A DNA stretch of 64,000 bases, from contig CM039463.1 in assembly GCA_022414725.1 (NCBI GenBank), positions 56,601,761-56,665,760 on the forward strand, given 5' to 3'. Below the pieces are notes generated by a model. The model was not told the DNA's origin. It worked only from the letters and a program-made list of their open reading frames with translations, and did not search any database. Below, piece by piece: positions 26,968 through 37,999 of this stretch; positions within the stretch are counted from its first letter, which is position 1; every line of letters begins with the position of its first letter. Position numbers and translations under genes: made by a program. This stretch comes from Microglena sp. YARC (lineage: Eukaryota > Chlorophyta > Chlorophyceae > Chlamydomonadales > Chlamydomonadaceae).

Positions 26968-27519
26968 ATGTTCAGTAGCAATTTTACTGTGCAGATTAAT
27001 TACATGTGCAAGGAGATGTATGATAACTTGCGGGGCATCGAGGGATTCGCTACAGTGCGGTGCCCATGGAGGGTTATTAATTCAGGGGCAATTCATATGA
27101 CAAATCAGACAGGCCAGTTGCTGGAAATCCAGTTGTCACCCCTGAACAATCAACGCGTGCTGGCAAGGCGGATAATAGATGCAAACTTCAATGTACCTGT
27201 TGGAGGTGCAGGAGTCAGGGGCGGAAATGAAGTGTCATATGATGAAGCAACTAACGCAGAAAAGGTGCACCGGTCTGCCCTTGGACATGGGATGACCGCG
27301 CACCTAGAGTCTCATTCAACGAAGGCATACTTGACAGTAATTGCATATTTGCATTCTTCAGGATCTCAACCACATAGTGGCCGCACATTCAATCTTGTGG
27401 AGAATGCCATGGTTTCTCGCAGGTGCGAGTATGTCTTTGAACTGAAGCACTACAATGTAGCGTTGGCCCATCACGATAAGCAAATAAAGTGGGACACACC
27501 TTGTAATCATCCAGACTAA
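26968..27519 (+). CDS. Unknown protein ending in a transposon terminus
   Basis: From ATG 26968 (MFSSNFTVQINYMCKEMYDN) the protein has 183 residues. The open frame extends upstream to 26929 and a CATGCAGAT acceptor-like site lies there, so an earlier exon is possible. The body has a beta-rich look (TVRCPWRVINSGAIHMTNQT; LLEIQLSPLN) and ends in a FELKHYNVALAHH segment. The last ten or so residues (IKWDTPCNHPD) are translated from a transposon end of the type at 54651-54680, so the original C terminus is probably gone. No family is recognised. Confidence 0.5.
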   Translation: MFSSNFTVQINYMCKEMYDNLRGIEGFATVRCPWRVINSGAIHMTNQTGQLLEIQLSPLNNQRVLARRIIDANFNVPVGGAGVRGGNEVSYDEATNAEKVHRSALGHGMTAHLESHSTKAYLTVIAYLHSSGSQPHSGRTFNLVENAMVSRRCEYVFELKHYNVALAHHDKQIKWDTPCNHPD

Positions 27520-27730
27520 ACCCTAAACTGCAGATCGTTGCTTTTGGGCAACGTTGGGGGGTGCAGCAGGTTGAAGAGGTTCTCGAAGATATTCCGAGTA
27601 GCCTCTTTGGTAAACCGTTCAACCGTCTGTGTTCACATATCAGTATCAGGGGGTGGTGGGGTTTTCGAGGAACTTCTCGGCAAAACGCGAGAGGTCGCTC
27701 TCTCCCAAAGACTCAATCATGCAGACTCCG
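27488..27730 (-). mobile_element. Fanzor-element 3' fragment (type of 53905-54660)
   Basis: AATAAAGTGGGACACACCTT, AATCATCCAGACT and then GATCGTTGCTTTTGGGCAAC repeat, in reverse, the 3' end of the Fanzor relic at 54520-54670. The reading RFTKEATxNIFExLFNLLHP can be followed on the minus strand. No nuclease motif remains here. Confidence 0.65.
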
Positions 27731-27840
27731 TATCGTTCTTTCGAGAGTGTCCATTGAAGTACCAGCCGCACTTAAGCGATCGCCTATTCCCCAGTACCGT
27801 GGCCCAAAAGAACACGGGGTCTTTGTTGATGTGCAATGCG

Positions 27841-29118
27841 TCATGAAAGGAGGTTCACGAAACCGCATCCTCCTTGTGTGCCACAACATCCTCCTTGCGT
27901 GTAGACGCATAACGAAGTGAGGCCTGACAGCGGTGATATGTCGTCCACAAGTGTGTTCAAAATGTCGAGGTGAAGCAACGCAGTGAGTCCGGACAGTGGT
28001 GATATGTCGTCCACACGTGTGGACGACGACATGTTCAGGTGAACCAACGAAGCGAGGCCGGACAGAGGTGATAGGTCGGTCACGTAGGTGTACGATATGT
28101 CCAGGTGAACCAACGAAGTGAGTCCGGACAGCTGTGATATGCCGTCCACCATGTTTGTGTACTCCATGTTCAGGTGAATCAATGAAGTGAGGCCGGACAG
28201 CGGTGATATGCATCCCACGTCGTTGTACGATATGTTCAGGTGAACCAACGAAGTGAGGCAGGATAGTGGTGATATGTCGTCCACACGTGTGGACGCCATG
28301 TTCAGGTGAACCAACAAAGTGAGTCCGGACAGCGGTGATATATCGTCCACCATGTGGACGTACTCCATGTTCAGGTGAAGCAATGAAGTGAGGCCGGACA
28401 GAGGTGATACGTTGCCCACGTCGTTGTACGATATATCCAGATGAACCAACGAAGTAAGGCCGGACAGTAGTGATATGTCGTCCACACGTGTGGACGACAT
28501 GTTCAGGTGAAACAACTCAGTGAGACCGGACAGCTGTGATATGTCGTTTACCATGTGGGTATACTCCATGTTCAGGTGAATCAATGAAGTGAGGCCAGAC
28601 AGCGGTGATACGTCGCCCACGCGTGTGGACGATATGTTCAGGTGAACCAATGAAGTGAGGCCTGACAGCGGTGATATGTCGTCCACAAGTGTGTACGAAA
28701 TGTCGAGGTGAACCAACGAAGTGAGTCCGGACAGTGGTGATATGTCGTCCACACGTGGGGACGACGACATGTTCAGGTGAACCAACGAAGCGAGTCCGGA
28801 CAGGGGTGATAGGTCGGTCACGTAGGTGTAAGATATGTCGAGGTGAACCAGCGAAGTGAGTCCGGACAGAGGTGATATGTCGAGCACGTCTTCTTTCCCC
28901 CGATTGATACAGATTTTCAATTCTTGGAGCCTGCAAATGCGTGAGACGTAGTCCAAACTTTTATAATGTCTCAGGTGGATCCTTGTGACACACCGAGGTG
29001 CGACGCATCTCCACTGTTTGCTAACTAGAGCCACTTGTTTGAGGTGGCATTCGTTCGAAATCGCATTGGATAGAATGATCTCCAATACATCTTCATTGAT
29101 TTCGTCAAAGGAACTCAT
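27841..29118 (-). CDS. F-box protein with leucine-rich repeats, odd C terminus
   Basis: A 425-residue protein from ATG 29118 (MSSFDEINEDVLEIILSNAI), nearly identical to the 16163 copy over the F-box and linker. About 16 repeats of 22-23 residues follow (LTSLVHLDISYTxVDDISPLSG). A variant with EYTHMVNDIS recurs in alternation with STRVDDIS, so the higher-order unit is two or three repeats. After the last repeat the frame enters unrelated sequence (CVYTQGGCCGTQGGCGFVNL) and stops, so the original 3' end has been replaced. The upstream 60 bases match those before 16163, including GATGACGAGTGGACGAG. Confidence 0.82.
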   Translation of the reverse strand: MSSFDEINEDVLEIILSNAISNECHLKQVALVSKQWRCVAPRCVTRIHLRHYKSLDYVSRICRLQELKICINRGKEDVLDISPLSGLTSLVHLDISYTYVTDLSPLSGLASLVHLNMSSSPRVDDISPLSGLTSLVHLDISYTLVDDISPLSGLTSLVHLNISSTRVGDVSPLSGLTSLIHLNMEYTHMVNDISQLSGLTELFHLNMSSTRVDDISLLSGLTSLVHLDISYNDVGNVSPLSGLTSLLHLNMEYVHMVDDISPLSGLTLLVHLNMASTRVDDISPLSCLTSLVHLNISYNDVGCISPLSGLTSLIHLNMEYTNMVDGISQLSGLTSLVHLDISYTYVTDLSPLSGLASLVHLNMSSSTRVDDISPLSGLTALLHLDILNTLVDDISPLSGLTSLCVYTQGGCCGTQGGCGFVNLLS

Positions 29119-29228
29119 GGAAAATTAAATTGATTCGTTTCTGTCACTGAAGAATGAATGGTTGTTTACACTTCATTCGATGACGAGTGGACGAGAGGTC
29201 GCCGTGACCCTTGAACACAATTTGTTTA

Positions 29229-29335
29229 AGAACGTGCGCGCACCTCGCGTGCCTGAATCAGACTTCCTCACAGCGTGCGGCGTACCTCACCACCAAGCGA
29301 GCTACGTCCGACGAGATTGCAATTGAGCTTCTGTC
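29229..29335 (+). pseudogene. MST-family C-terminal fragment
   Basis: The reading CAHLACLNQTSSQRAAYLTT matches the end of the full-length MST protein (CAHLACMNQTPAKREAYLAK near 63310-63370). Nothing of the N-terminal domain is present. It lies between the F-box/LRR start and the second Fanzor element. Confidence 0.7.
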
Positions 29336-29712
29336 CAGTACCTGGTTCAGCAGACGATATTTCTCACATATTCAAATGTCCCTACCTGTATGCGATGGAT
29401 GAGGTGGGATTATAGATTGCGGCGTACAGTCAGAGACAGAATTTATGGGACACCCTTACCGGTGACCCTTGAACCCAATGGGTAGGTCAGCTAAAGGTTT
29501 TGTATCAAGGTCCCAATCCTTCGTGTCCTTCATCCCGTATTTCAGCATTTAAGCTGGCCCAGAGGATAACAATTGTAAGCTGCTAACTGACCCAGGTGGG
29601 TCGGTTGGTTGAGCGCCCACATTTGCCTCTCCGGAAACTGTGATTTTTGGGGTGGGCGATGAGGAGGGCACACAAAATGCCGCTGGTCGCTCTTTCCCGT
29701 CCATCCACGTCG

Positions 29713-31160
29713 TCAGAAGCAGAAGAAGGTTCTTGCAGCGTTCACGTCTCGGTTCCAGGTTGCACCACAGCGCACATTGGATGATGCGCTTTTGACACTG
29801 TTGCGACAGTGCAGTACTTTGTGGACCTTAACGTTCTTCACCACCGTCTTCTGCTTCTCAAACGTTGTTGTTGTTGTAGGAGCCCCGTCGATGAGGGCGG
29901 AGGGCTCGTTTTGAACTCTGCGCCAGGCGACGCTGTCTGCCTTCATGTTGACGAGCTTCTGGAAGCAGCCGTGGCAAGTACAAGAAGTGTTGCGTTCGTC
30001 GACGTTTTTGAACAGAACATTCTGACGACGTGAAAGGCACTTCCTGATCTCTTTCACTGGTCCAGAACACGAAACGACTGATGCCATAGCCCTGGTTGGA
30101 CCAGTTGCCGGAGCCAACAACGGTCTTCTTTGCTTTTGGAGCAATCACATCGCATACCTTTTCTTCAATCGTTTTCTTCTGTGCTTTTGGAGCAATCAAA
30201 TCGCATACCTTTTCAATCGTCTTCTGTTTGCCCACATATCGAAAGAATCGCATCGATCGGTAACCTCTGTTGGCTCGGTGTTGAAGGAGGGTTGGGAGCG
30301 CGCTGAGGTAACCTCTGACATGGTCCTGCATGTCGTGCATACTGCTCGTAGTCGGCGATGGAATGGACTTCACGAGGTCTTGCGTATCGGCATTCCATTT
30401 GTTTGTGCGACGATTGCTGGTATTGTACCCAGCTGCTTCGCTAAAGCGGGCAGAGCTGAAAGACTCGACTCGACCGTCAGAAGATGCTATAGTGACGATA
30501 TCTGTCATACCCGGGTCGATACCGACACGCAGCGCACCCTGGCGCAAAGAAGCGTCCTGGCAGTCTTCGATACTTGCGTCTTTGGGATACCCCGCATTAT
30601 CTCCTCCTCCTTCTCCAGCGATATCTTTACCCACCTGATGCTTCATTTGGACGGAGACCCCTTTGCCGTCGCTGAGGATTCGGTTGTCAAAACGAGACCC
30701 TTTCGTCTCAAGTCCTTGGACATTGAAGTACTTTCTCCACAACATGGAATGATTCTCGTGACGTCCATCGCCACGGACGCTCTCGAGCGGCGAATCGCCC
30801 ATGCTGAGAAGCTTCATGAGTGTCATGGACGATATAGGGACGTAAGAAATGGTGAAGCCGCTCTTGCGTGGAAGGATACTGAACAGACGGGGGCGTTTTT
30901 TTGTTGTTTTCTCTTTTAGATCCGCTCCCAACTCTGTAAGCACGTGATGAAACAGTCTCATTGTCAGGTGTGCTCGAGTGTTGAACTGCTTCCCCCTTGG
31001 CAGCGGCAAGAGATCTCTCAGGCGTCTGACAACGTCTTTGATGAGGTTCGCATGCACGAGACCCGCTGGGATGATTTTGTCGATATCCGAGTCAGGATAC
31101 TGGACCACCGCTTTGACAATCTTCTTGAAATGTTTCTTCAGAGAGGGATGTTTCAAGCGC
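29713..31160 (-). pseudogene. Fanzor copy 2, C-terminal half, frameshifted
   Basis: This stretch encodes the RuvC and zinc-ribbon half of the nuclease with near-identity to copy 1 (VGIDPGMTDIVTIAS, VDERNTSCTCHGC, RCGATWNRDVNAA). Two single-base changes break it. An extra A near 30078 (ACGAAACGAC versus ACGAACGAC) splits the frame between the RuvC-II region and the zinc ribbon. A lost G near 29735 removes the AKNL end. It is separated from its N-terminal half by the LINE. It is not functional as it stands. Confidence 0.88.
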
Positions 31161-33536
31161 CCAGGAGGTGTTTTCAAGCGCCCAGGAGGTGTTTTCTGTT
31201 CTCCAATCCCTACGGAAAAACTCCTCCCCCGGGGTAGATGGTATCCCTGCAGAATGGTACAGATTTGCTTCCCATGAGGCCAACTCCCGATTTGTACAAG
31301 CTATGACTAACCTGTTTAATCTCATCTGGAAGACTTCTTACCCTAGCCAATGGGCTGCAGCTGCCTTGGTACCCGTACCCAAATCCAAAGGCAGTGTGTA
31401 TGACAAGGACAACTATCGAGGTCTTGCGGTGAGCAACTCCATAGGAAAGATCTTCTCCCTTTGCATGCTACGTAGACTAGATGATTGGTCAGAAGAATTC
31501 AACCTCAGAGCCGCTGGCCAATATGGATTTAGAAGTGGTAGGGGTACTGCAGATGCATCATTCATTCTTAACCATATTGTAGATAAATGTAGAGAAAAGA
31601 AAAAACCACTCTTTGTGGCTTTTGTTGATTTCAAGAAGGCTTATGATTGGGTCAACAGAGACTTGCTATGGGATTGCTTAGCAAGGCTAGGAGTCAAGGA
31701 CCCCTATCTCAGTATTCTGAAGTCCATGTATAATCATGTTGTTTTCCAAGTTCGCCTACATGGGGACATTGGATCCTCCTTTCCATCCCTTGTAGGAGTT
31801 AAACAAGGAGACCCCCTATCCCCACTTCTATTCGGTCTGTTCATTGATAGAATTGAATCGTTCCTCCAATCCAAGCTCCCAAATGTAGGGGCTGAGCTTA
31901 GGGGAAAGATTCTGCAACTGTTACTTTATGCTGATGACCTAGCTATAATGGCAGAATCCCCGGCAGATATGCAAGCGATGCTTGACTGCCTGAGAGATTT
32001 CTGCGAGGCTACTAAGATGGCTGTGAATATAAAGAAAACTGAGATTGTCGTTTTCAACAAACAATTCTGTGATGAGGCCCGCATGGATCCTGATTACAAA
32101 TTTGTCTATGATGGAGCACAACTTTCTACAAAGTTATCTTTTATCTACTTGGGATCCCTCTTTGTGGATGGTGACTCAAGCAATCGTGCAAAAGCTGCTT
32201 TTTCTAGGATGCTCACTAAGGCCCAAAAGGCACACCACATGCTTCGTAGGCGATGCCATACTATGGAGATATACAATATTGATATTCTCACCCACCTGTT
32301 TGATTTCTCTTGTACAACCTATCCTGAATTTTGGCTGTGAGGTGTGGGCTCCTTCTATTCTGAACAACACACTTATCTCAAATGACCATGCTTGTGAGAA
32401 ATGGCATAGAGGTATACTTAAACAAATGTTGGGTGTTTGCCAATCTACTACATCTAATATTATCATGGAAGAGCTGGGTAGAACCCCGTTGTGTTTTGCT
32501 TGGCTTAAACAAGCTTTGCGCTTCTGGAACAAGACCATACATAAAGAACCTGAGGATCTCATTAGAATGGCTCTTGAGGAATCTTTTGACTCCAACACTG
32601 GCTGGGTTCATGACTTGCGTTGTGCTCTCCACAAGCTAGGATCCAGTAAAAAACATCAACATTTTGGAGGCTGTCGATGTCGAAGGTATTATGTCTGAAG
32701 TTTTTGAGTCATGGAGGTTTAAGTACCCAAGTGACACCAATGCAGTTAGAGACATCCCTGATGAGAGAAGGGTTGGCTTTAAACGCCTCCGATACCAAAA
32801 ATGGTTCGCAGCCAACAGCAATGATGAGAATGGCTTGATTCCCTTTACATCCGCCTTACATAAGCAGGATCAGATTCGTTCTATAGCACAGTTTAGAATG
32901 GGTTCCCATTGGCTGAACACAGAAAGAATGAGGGTGGTGGATAGAGCACACATCCCTCGCTCAATGAGACACTGTCAAATGTGTGGGTTCCAAAAAACTG
33001 AGGATGAAATGCATATGTTTGAGTGCCCTTTTTATAATGATATTCGCCTCCGCTACCAGAATCTGTTTACAGATATTTATAGGCATGTCCATGAGGATAC
33101 CGACTTAACCGTATGGAATGTGGAATTCTGCGATTCCACATTCAGAACCTTTATGAATGGAAATGGCACTAAGTCTTTTTGGAGCAACCTAGCCGACTAT
33201 CTTTCTACTTGTAGAAGAGCAAGACAGGAAGCCCTGGACTGCTTAGTGGCACCGTAATTTATTATCCCTTTTTTTTCTTCTTGAGACTTCTCATTTGTTA
33301 GCTTCTTACCTCCGCCACTGTAAGTGGTTGAGATCTGGGTCCTGCTCTAAGGGTTTAATACCTACGCCACCAAAACGGTGGTTGGGAGTTTGGTTTGTTT
33401 GTCCTCGACACACCCCTGATGTAATGGGGTTTTTTGCTTTGTGGGTGCTTTTTCTTTTTGTTTAAAGCACAGAGTCTCATACACCCTCGCGGTGTCAAGT
33501 AGACTTTAACATGTAATGTAATGTAATGTAATGTAA
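31161..33536 (+). mobile_element. 5'-truncated non-LTR retrotransposon (LINE)
   Basis: The insertion interrupts Fanzor copy 2. GCGC (possibly AAGCGC) is repeated at 31157-31160 and 33537-33540 as a short target duplication. The 3' end is a run of TGTAA pentamers (33512-33536) instead of poly(A). The 5' end lacks an endonuclease domain and starts with a doubled 21-base piece (CCAGGAGGTGTTTTCAAGCG twice), typical of untidy 5' joining. Confidence 0.92.
31206..33257 (+). pseudogene. Reverse transcriptase of the LINE, two frameshifts
   Basis: This is a non-LTR reverse transcriptase: NSSPGVDGIPAEWY at the start, ALVPVPKSKG and YRGLAVSNSIGKIF, GQYGFRSGRGTADAS, FVDFKKAYDWV, VGVKQGDPLSPLLFGLF and the catalytic LLYADDLAIMA near 31930. 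A thumb region and a C-terminal zinc-knuckle-like CQMCG ... HMFECPF (about 32970-33030) follow. The frame shifts near 32305 (extra T in GATTTCTC) and near 32650 (A run). Both lie in short homopolymers. The endonuclease part is absent because of 5' truncation. The copy is recent, since the flanking Fanzor is almost unchanged. Confidence 0.9.
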
Positions 33537-34010
33537 GCGCAGGTACTTGATAACGACCCTGTCCACGTTTGCCCAGACGCTGTTGCACGCCATCGTCGCC
33601 ATTTGTATTGAGACGTCTGCAATTACTTGTCCCCAAGGACGAACGTCCACCTTCACGTATCCTGCAGGCCTGAGAGCGTCGAAAGCAACCATGCTATCTT
33701 TCAAGCTCTGGTCCAGCGTATCATTTCGGACATTGGATATCGAGACCGCAAGTATGCACCTGTAGTAGAAGTTCCGATCCAGGTGCGGCAACTGCTTTAC
33801 ATCAAAGTCTCCATCATCTAGGCATCTGGTTATGTGGAAATTTGCGAATAAGTATGCCTCTGCAACTGCGTGGTTGATTACGAGTACCATGCTTTGGATC
33901 CTTGAGCAGATCTGCTGCCTCGATACATCCATGCACAAAGAATTAAGCGTCTTCTTGACCACCATGATGTCCAGATCGTCGTCATCTCCGTTGTTTGTCA
34001 CCACCCCCAT
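33537..34010 (-). pseudogene. Fanzor copy 2, N-terminal part
   Basis: The start MGVVTNNGDDDDLDIMVVKK and the following 158 residues match copy 1 with about two changes (VRPWGQ for VCQWGQ). It ends at the LINE junction. With 29713-31160 it makes up the remainder of the second Fanzor gene. Confidence 0.88.
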
Positions 34011-34129
34011 CGAGAGGGAGTGATTATTATTTTGGTGATACCATACAAACTGACAATTTCCTTATACCCTAATACGCGCACGTTATCATGATTGATGCAG
34101 AGGTAAGACATCGCGCGGTTGTTCACTAC

Positions 34130-34560
34130 AAATACTATAATCGTAGCTTGAGGAAAGTTAGTCTGTTGTACAAAGTATCAAAATCGTCACTCCATGGGTC
34201 ACCAAAGCCAATATAAAACATCATCGGAAGAAACGGGCGAGCGTCATTACCGAAGATATCAAGGTTGCTATAAAAAAACTGATCGACTCCAATCCATTCT
34301 TGACAATGTCTCAGCTTGCAGAGGGTGTGACGTCTCTGTCCTCTATCAAGATGTCTCCAAAAACGTTTGGACGCTATACACGCAGACTTGGCTACACACG
34401 CAAGCGCGCATACAAAACTGTTCGACACAAGAATGACCACAAATCTTCTGTCGAAAGTTTTTGTAAAGAGTATCTGGCCGTTGTAAAGAGTATCTGGCCG
34501 TTGTAAAGAGTATCTGGCCGTTGTAAAGAGTATCTGGCCGTGATTGTGCGGTTTCTTTGA
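34130..34560 (+). pseudogene. IS630-type transposase fragment with 20-bp tandem repeat
   Basis: A plus-strand reading SLSSIKMSPKTFGRYTRRLG then YTRKRAYKTVRHKN matches the second helix-turn-helix of IS630 transposases (compare LSTKTVYRFIKLIGFTRK at 10070). The catalytic part is absent. At about 34462-34541 the unit TTGTAAAGAGTATCTGGCCG is repeated four times. Frames upstream are mixed, so the relic is decayed. Confidence 0.6.
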
Positions 34561-34767
34561 ATGCGGAGGCGAGAGATGCGGAGGCTCATGCAAAAAGCGG
34601 ACACACAAAACCACGCCAATTTACCTAAGGGCCTTGTCTCGGGCTGGGTTTCAAAATCCCCAAAATACATGATGTTGTTATAAGTAGTGGTATTTAACCG
34701 GCGCCATAATGCTCCCACTTATTCTACAGCGTAAACATATAGTATTCCTTGCAGGACGACGATCGCC

Positions 34768-35073
34768 ATGATTACCAGATTTTTTGAGTATGATGATTCG
34801 TACGAATTCTTTGGTGTTCACAACAAGTGCTCAAGGGACGGTTTCGAATTCCACGAGGTGTGGGTGCCCGAATTATCATCCGTCATTGGTGGTGGGGAGA
34901 CATTGGATGAAGCGTTTGCAGCAGCTGCAGTGATGCTGACAATCATTCTTACAGGGATGCAATCCCATGGAGAGGTCATACCGGGACCACTGAGCCAGGA
35001 ATCGGTAAAACAACGTGGTTTGATGGAGGAGAAAATGCAGATGGACGGGTTCGATTCTTTTGTGATGTTGTAA
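34768..35073 (+). CDS. Small protein with HicB-like fold
   Basis: ATG 34768 gives 101 residues. The stretch EFHEVWVPELSSVIGGGETL, DEAFAAAAVMLTIILTGMQS, HGEVIPGPL has the order of HicB-type antitoxin domains: a strand pair ending in a proline-containing PEL segment, a G-(E/D)-T-x-x-E-A helix start, a long helix, then a short P-x-P end. HicB proteins neutralise HicA RNases in bacteria. No HicA-like partner is seen nearby, so it would be an orphan or a reused fold. Past about 34990 another frame stays open to 35182 (CDVVTVKSVPPGCVPQLSEQ), so a frameshift or intron may extend the gene. The call is tentative. Confidence 0.4.
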   Translation: MITRFFEYDDSYEFFGVHNKCSRDGFEFHEVWVPELSSVIGGGETLDEAFAAAAVMLTIILTGMQSHGEVIPGPLSQESVKQRGLMEEKMQMDGFDSFVML

Positions 35074-35182
35074 CAGTCAAGTCTGTGCCACCGGGTTGTG
35101 TGCCACAGTTGTCGGAGCAGGAACTGGAAAATCTTGAGGATGAGGCCAGGGAAATCTGGGCCACTCTGTCGACTGACCGATA

Positions 35183-35499
35183 GGAGTGTGATACTGGTGC
35201 TTCGAAGCTTGTAGTCAATTTAAGATGTTGTACTAAATGTCAAATATGTCAATATCTCAAAAAAAGTGAGAAACATATATAAATACACGAGCATAAACCC
35301 AATACATATTTTAGGTTGCTTGTGTCAACGAATCGGGTACATAACCCTTCGTCATCATATCAACATTGTCTTTGATAACTGCATCCAGTGTGACGTAATC
35401 TTCTGGACATCTATCCTGAAAAAAACCAGATCCAAATATTTTTCTGTAATATGCATATAAAGGGAACTCTTCCAATCTTTCGAAATCAAAAGCTAGCTT
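35183..35499. other. Intergenic, no gene seen
   Basis: AT-rich spacer between the HicB-like gene and the 3' end of the JmjC gene. No repeat or open frame of note. Confidence 0.4.
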
Positions 35500-37999
35500 T
35501 CAATTTGGTAAAACATTCACAACACTGTGAATCCATCCTGGAGCCACATGAACTACCTGTCCATGGCTTTGGGAAACAATTCGGACCAAGTTGGGGACTT
35601 GGCGATGTAATTGAAACATTTCATCCGCTGACAACAAGGGGAAGTCAGTTTTTAGTCTAATAGCTTCCTCAAACTTGTCTCTGACTACCTTCACACAATT
35701 GCCAGACTGCACAAAAGCAATAAATTCTTCAAATCCCCAAGGGGGTATAAAAAGCCAATATGCTAATGGACCAGTCACACCTGGGGTCAATGAGAAAGCA
35801 ACATTAAGTCCCCGGGTAATATCCCAATGTAAACCAGTTCCATCTCCTCCTTGCGTTGACAGAAACAACATCGTTTTCATACATATGTTCTGGTCAGGGC
35901 GGATATTTACTGCAGCAGCGTCCATAAATAGAGCCTTCGCTATACTATCTAGCTGATTGTTGTGCAATAAATCCAATGTGATTTTGAAGTATACACGTGC
36001 GATGAAATACTCAGTATTTTGGACAGTCAATTTAGTGACACGAGGCATATTAATTCTTATTTTCTCGGAAAGCATGTTAAACTTCTCTTCAGAATCGAAG
36101 GAGACCTGAATGATTCTGTACAGCTCGGATGCTGTGGGTAATACCTCCCACGATGTGGAGACAATAGTGGGAGCGTATCTGTGCATATCAATCGTAATTG
36201 CCGCATTAGAAACTAACTCCAACACCTTCCTAGCTACAGCAGAGATGTCCTTATCCAGAAATATAATCATGTGAGGACCCAACACTCTCATATCCCAACA
36301 TAATGGGCACACAAGATGGTTCTCATTGGCGTACGTCAGAATTTCGGTTTTAATTCTGCAATACATACAGCCTGCACTTGAATCGGAATTGGACGCCTTC
36401 ACGCGAGCGTCTCGGATGTCAGTCTACAAAAAAAAGGATACATTAAATAAGATAAGACGAAGGAGAGTAAATTAATTTTAACAAACAAGTGCTTGACATG
36501 ACAGTAACAGTACAATCAAGAACAACCTATGAATTTGACAAGGGCACAACCCTGTTTGAAGACACATCTCACTGCACCAGTCATCCTACAAGTAGGTCTG
36601 ACAATTGCCAATGAATTCGTCAATTCATACATAAGTTTATGCCAAGGAATTAATTGATTCAGTATGACCATACACAAGTGCTTGACATGACAGTAACATT
36701 ACAAAATGCAAAGGTAGCATCCATTACTTGCATCAGTATGACCATACACAAGTGCTTGACATGACAGTAACATTACAATCAAGAGAAACCTATGAATTAA
36801 ACAAGTAAAGTACATCACAAAAATCAAACTCACTAGGGGTTGCTTGAAGAAATCAGCTTCTGGGTTGAATGTAGCGTGCAGGATTCCTTTGGTGTTAACC
36901 TCAATGAAGGCTGCTCCCATGAGACTTGAGATAGTCATTATGCACATCAACAACTCTCCTCTTCGTGTGGACTTCAGAATGGACTTCACAGTCATCCCTG
37001 TGCAATGGGGTTCCATGGGGAATGCAGTGTGTGTCAGTTTAAGGACAACAACAAGATTCGATTTATTGTGATAACAGGTGAATCCCGAAAAAGTAGTTTG
37101 TGACGGAAGGACGGACACACACACACACACACAGTTGACAGGCATATCCCACAATCAAAATTTTTATTCGGGTTGATGCACAGGAAATGTAACCAATTAG
37201 AGGTATAGTTAAATCTTTTGAGTCGTCTGGGCGTTTCCATTGTGCGTAGGATTGAACACATAGTCTTGACAGCCTGGACACGTGGCATCTGAATTATGGT
37301 CAACCGCTGGCATTAAAACCTCAAACGGTGGCACACACAAAACAACTGGCTACACATACATGGTCGCACAGTTAACTGGCTACACACACATCTGGCAAAC
37401 ACAAGTACATACACACACATCAGGCAAACATGAAGACACTCAGCCAATCAAGCATGCACACAGAAACAATTTGCTATCCATATACTAGCACATTGCTGTG
37501 TGTCAGTACATGCATACACATCTGGCTGTCCATGCACTACAAGACAACCCCATGCAAACATGAACACACTCAAATACACACGCTCGCATGCACAAAATAA
37601 ATTGCCATCCTTACACTTCGACACTTCACTATGCATTCCCCACACACACATCTGCATGTCCATGCACTACAAGATGACAAACACACTCAAATACACGGAT
37701 ATGCAAGCTCAATACAATCTGGATATCCATGCACTTCCACACAGAACTGTGCACACACACACATCTGGCTACTAATAAATCATTATTATCATTTCAAATT
37801 ACTCACCAAGATTGGATGTGTCTTCTTTAAAAGCATCAGCCCCCCCACTTCCTTCAACTACCAAGGCTGATCCGAACAGTGAAGGACTACGCATTGACTC
37901 AGAGGCTGCAGCCTTTAGCTTTGCAGCTTTCCTCACACCTCTTAGGGACTTATTCGAGGATCCCTTAGTATTCTGGGCTACCTGGGTTGACTTGGGCAT
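35500..37999 (-). CDS. JmjC-domain protein, three exons
   Basis: Exon 1 is 37999-37807 (MPKSTQVAQNTKGSSNKSLR, basic), exon 2 is 36997-36834 (MTVKSILKSTRRGELLMCIM), exon 3 is 36423-35500. Both donors are GTGAGT and the phases match, giving 426 residues. The C-terminal part shows the JmjC iron site: GTGLHWDITRGLN supplies H-x-D (about residue 320) and VAPGWIHSVVN the distal H (about 415), with YWLFIPPWGFEEF between. JmjC enzymes use iron and 2-oxoglutarate to hydroxylate or demethylate proteins, often histones. An early CxxC pair (CMYCRI, CPLCWD) may bind zinc. The substrate is not predictable. Exon 1 begins inside the large inverted repeat. Confidence 0.75.
36480..36830. repeat. Intronic direct repeats
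   Basis: ACAAGTGCTTGACATGACAG followed by TAACA occurs three times (about 36485, 36670, 36748) in the second intron of the JmjC gene, with the downstream AACCTATGAATT partly shared. Confidence 0.6.
37080..37800. other. JmjC intron 1, CA-rich
   Basis: The intron is filled with CACACA-type microsatellite and imperfect repeats of ACACATCTGGC and CATGCACTACAAGA. No coding is seen. Confidence 0.6.

Larger units (their letters stand above)
29425..34109 (-). mobile_element. Second Fanzor element, interrupted by a LINE
   Basis: The left end is TA at 29425 followed by CAGTCAGAGACAGAATTTAT. From there to 34109 the sequence is nearly identical to 11862-14155, apart from a 2.4-kb insertion (31161-33536). 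After GATGCAGAGGTAAG it diverges from copy 1, so its right terminus is either lost or different. The 3' segment (29427-29580) is kept and matches the candidate guide-RNA region. Confidence 0.85.

Noticed and set aside
34985..35040. GIGKTT, a P-loop-like motif in the second frame behind the HicB-like gene
   Set aside because: No Walker B or other NTPase motif follows. The match is six residues in a short frame of doubtful coding status.
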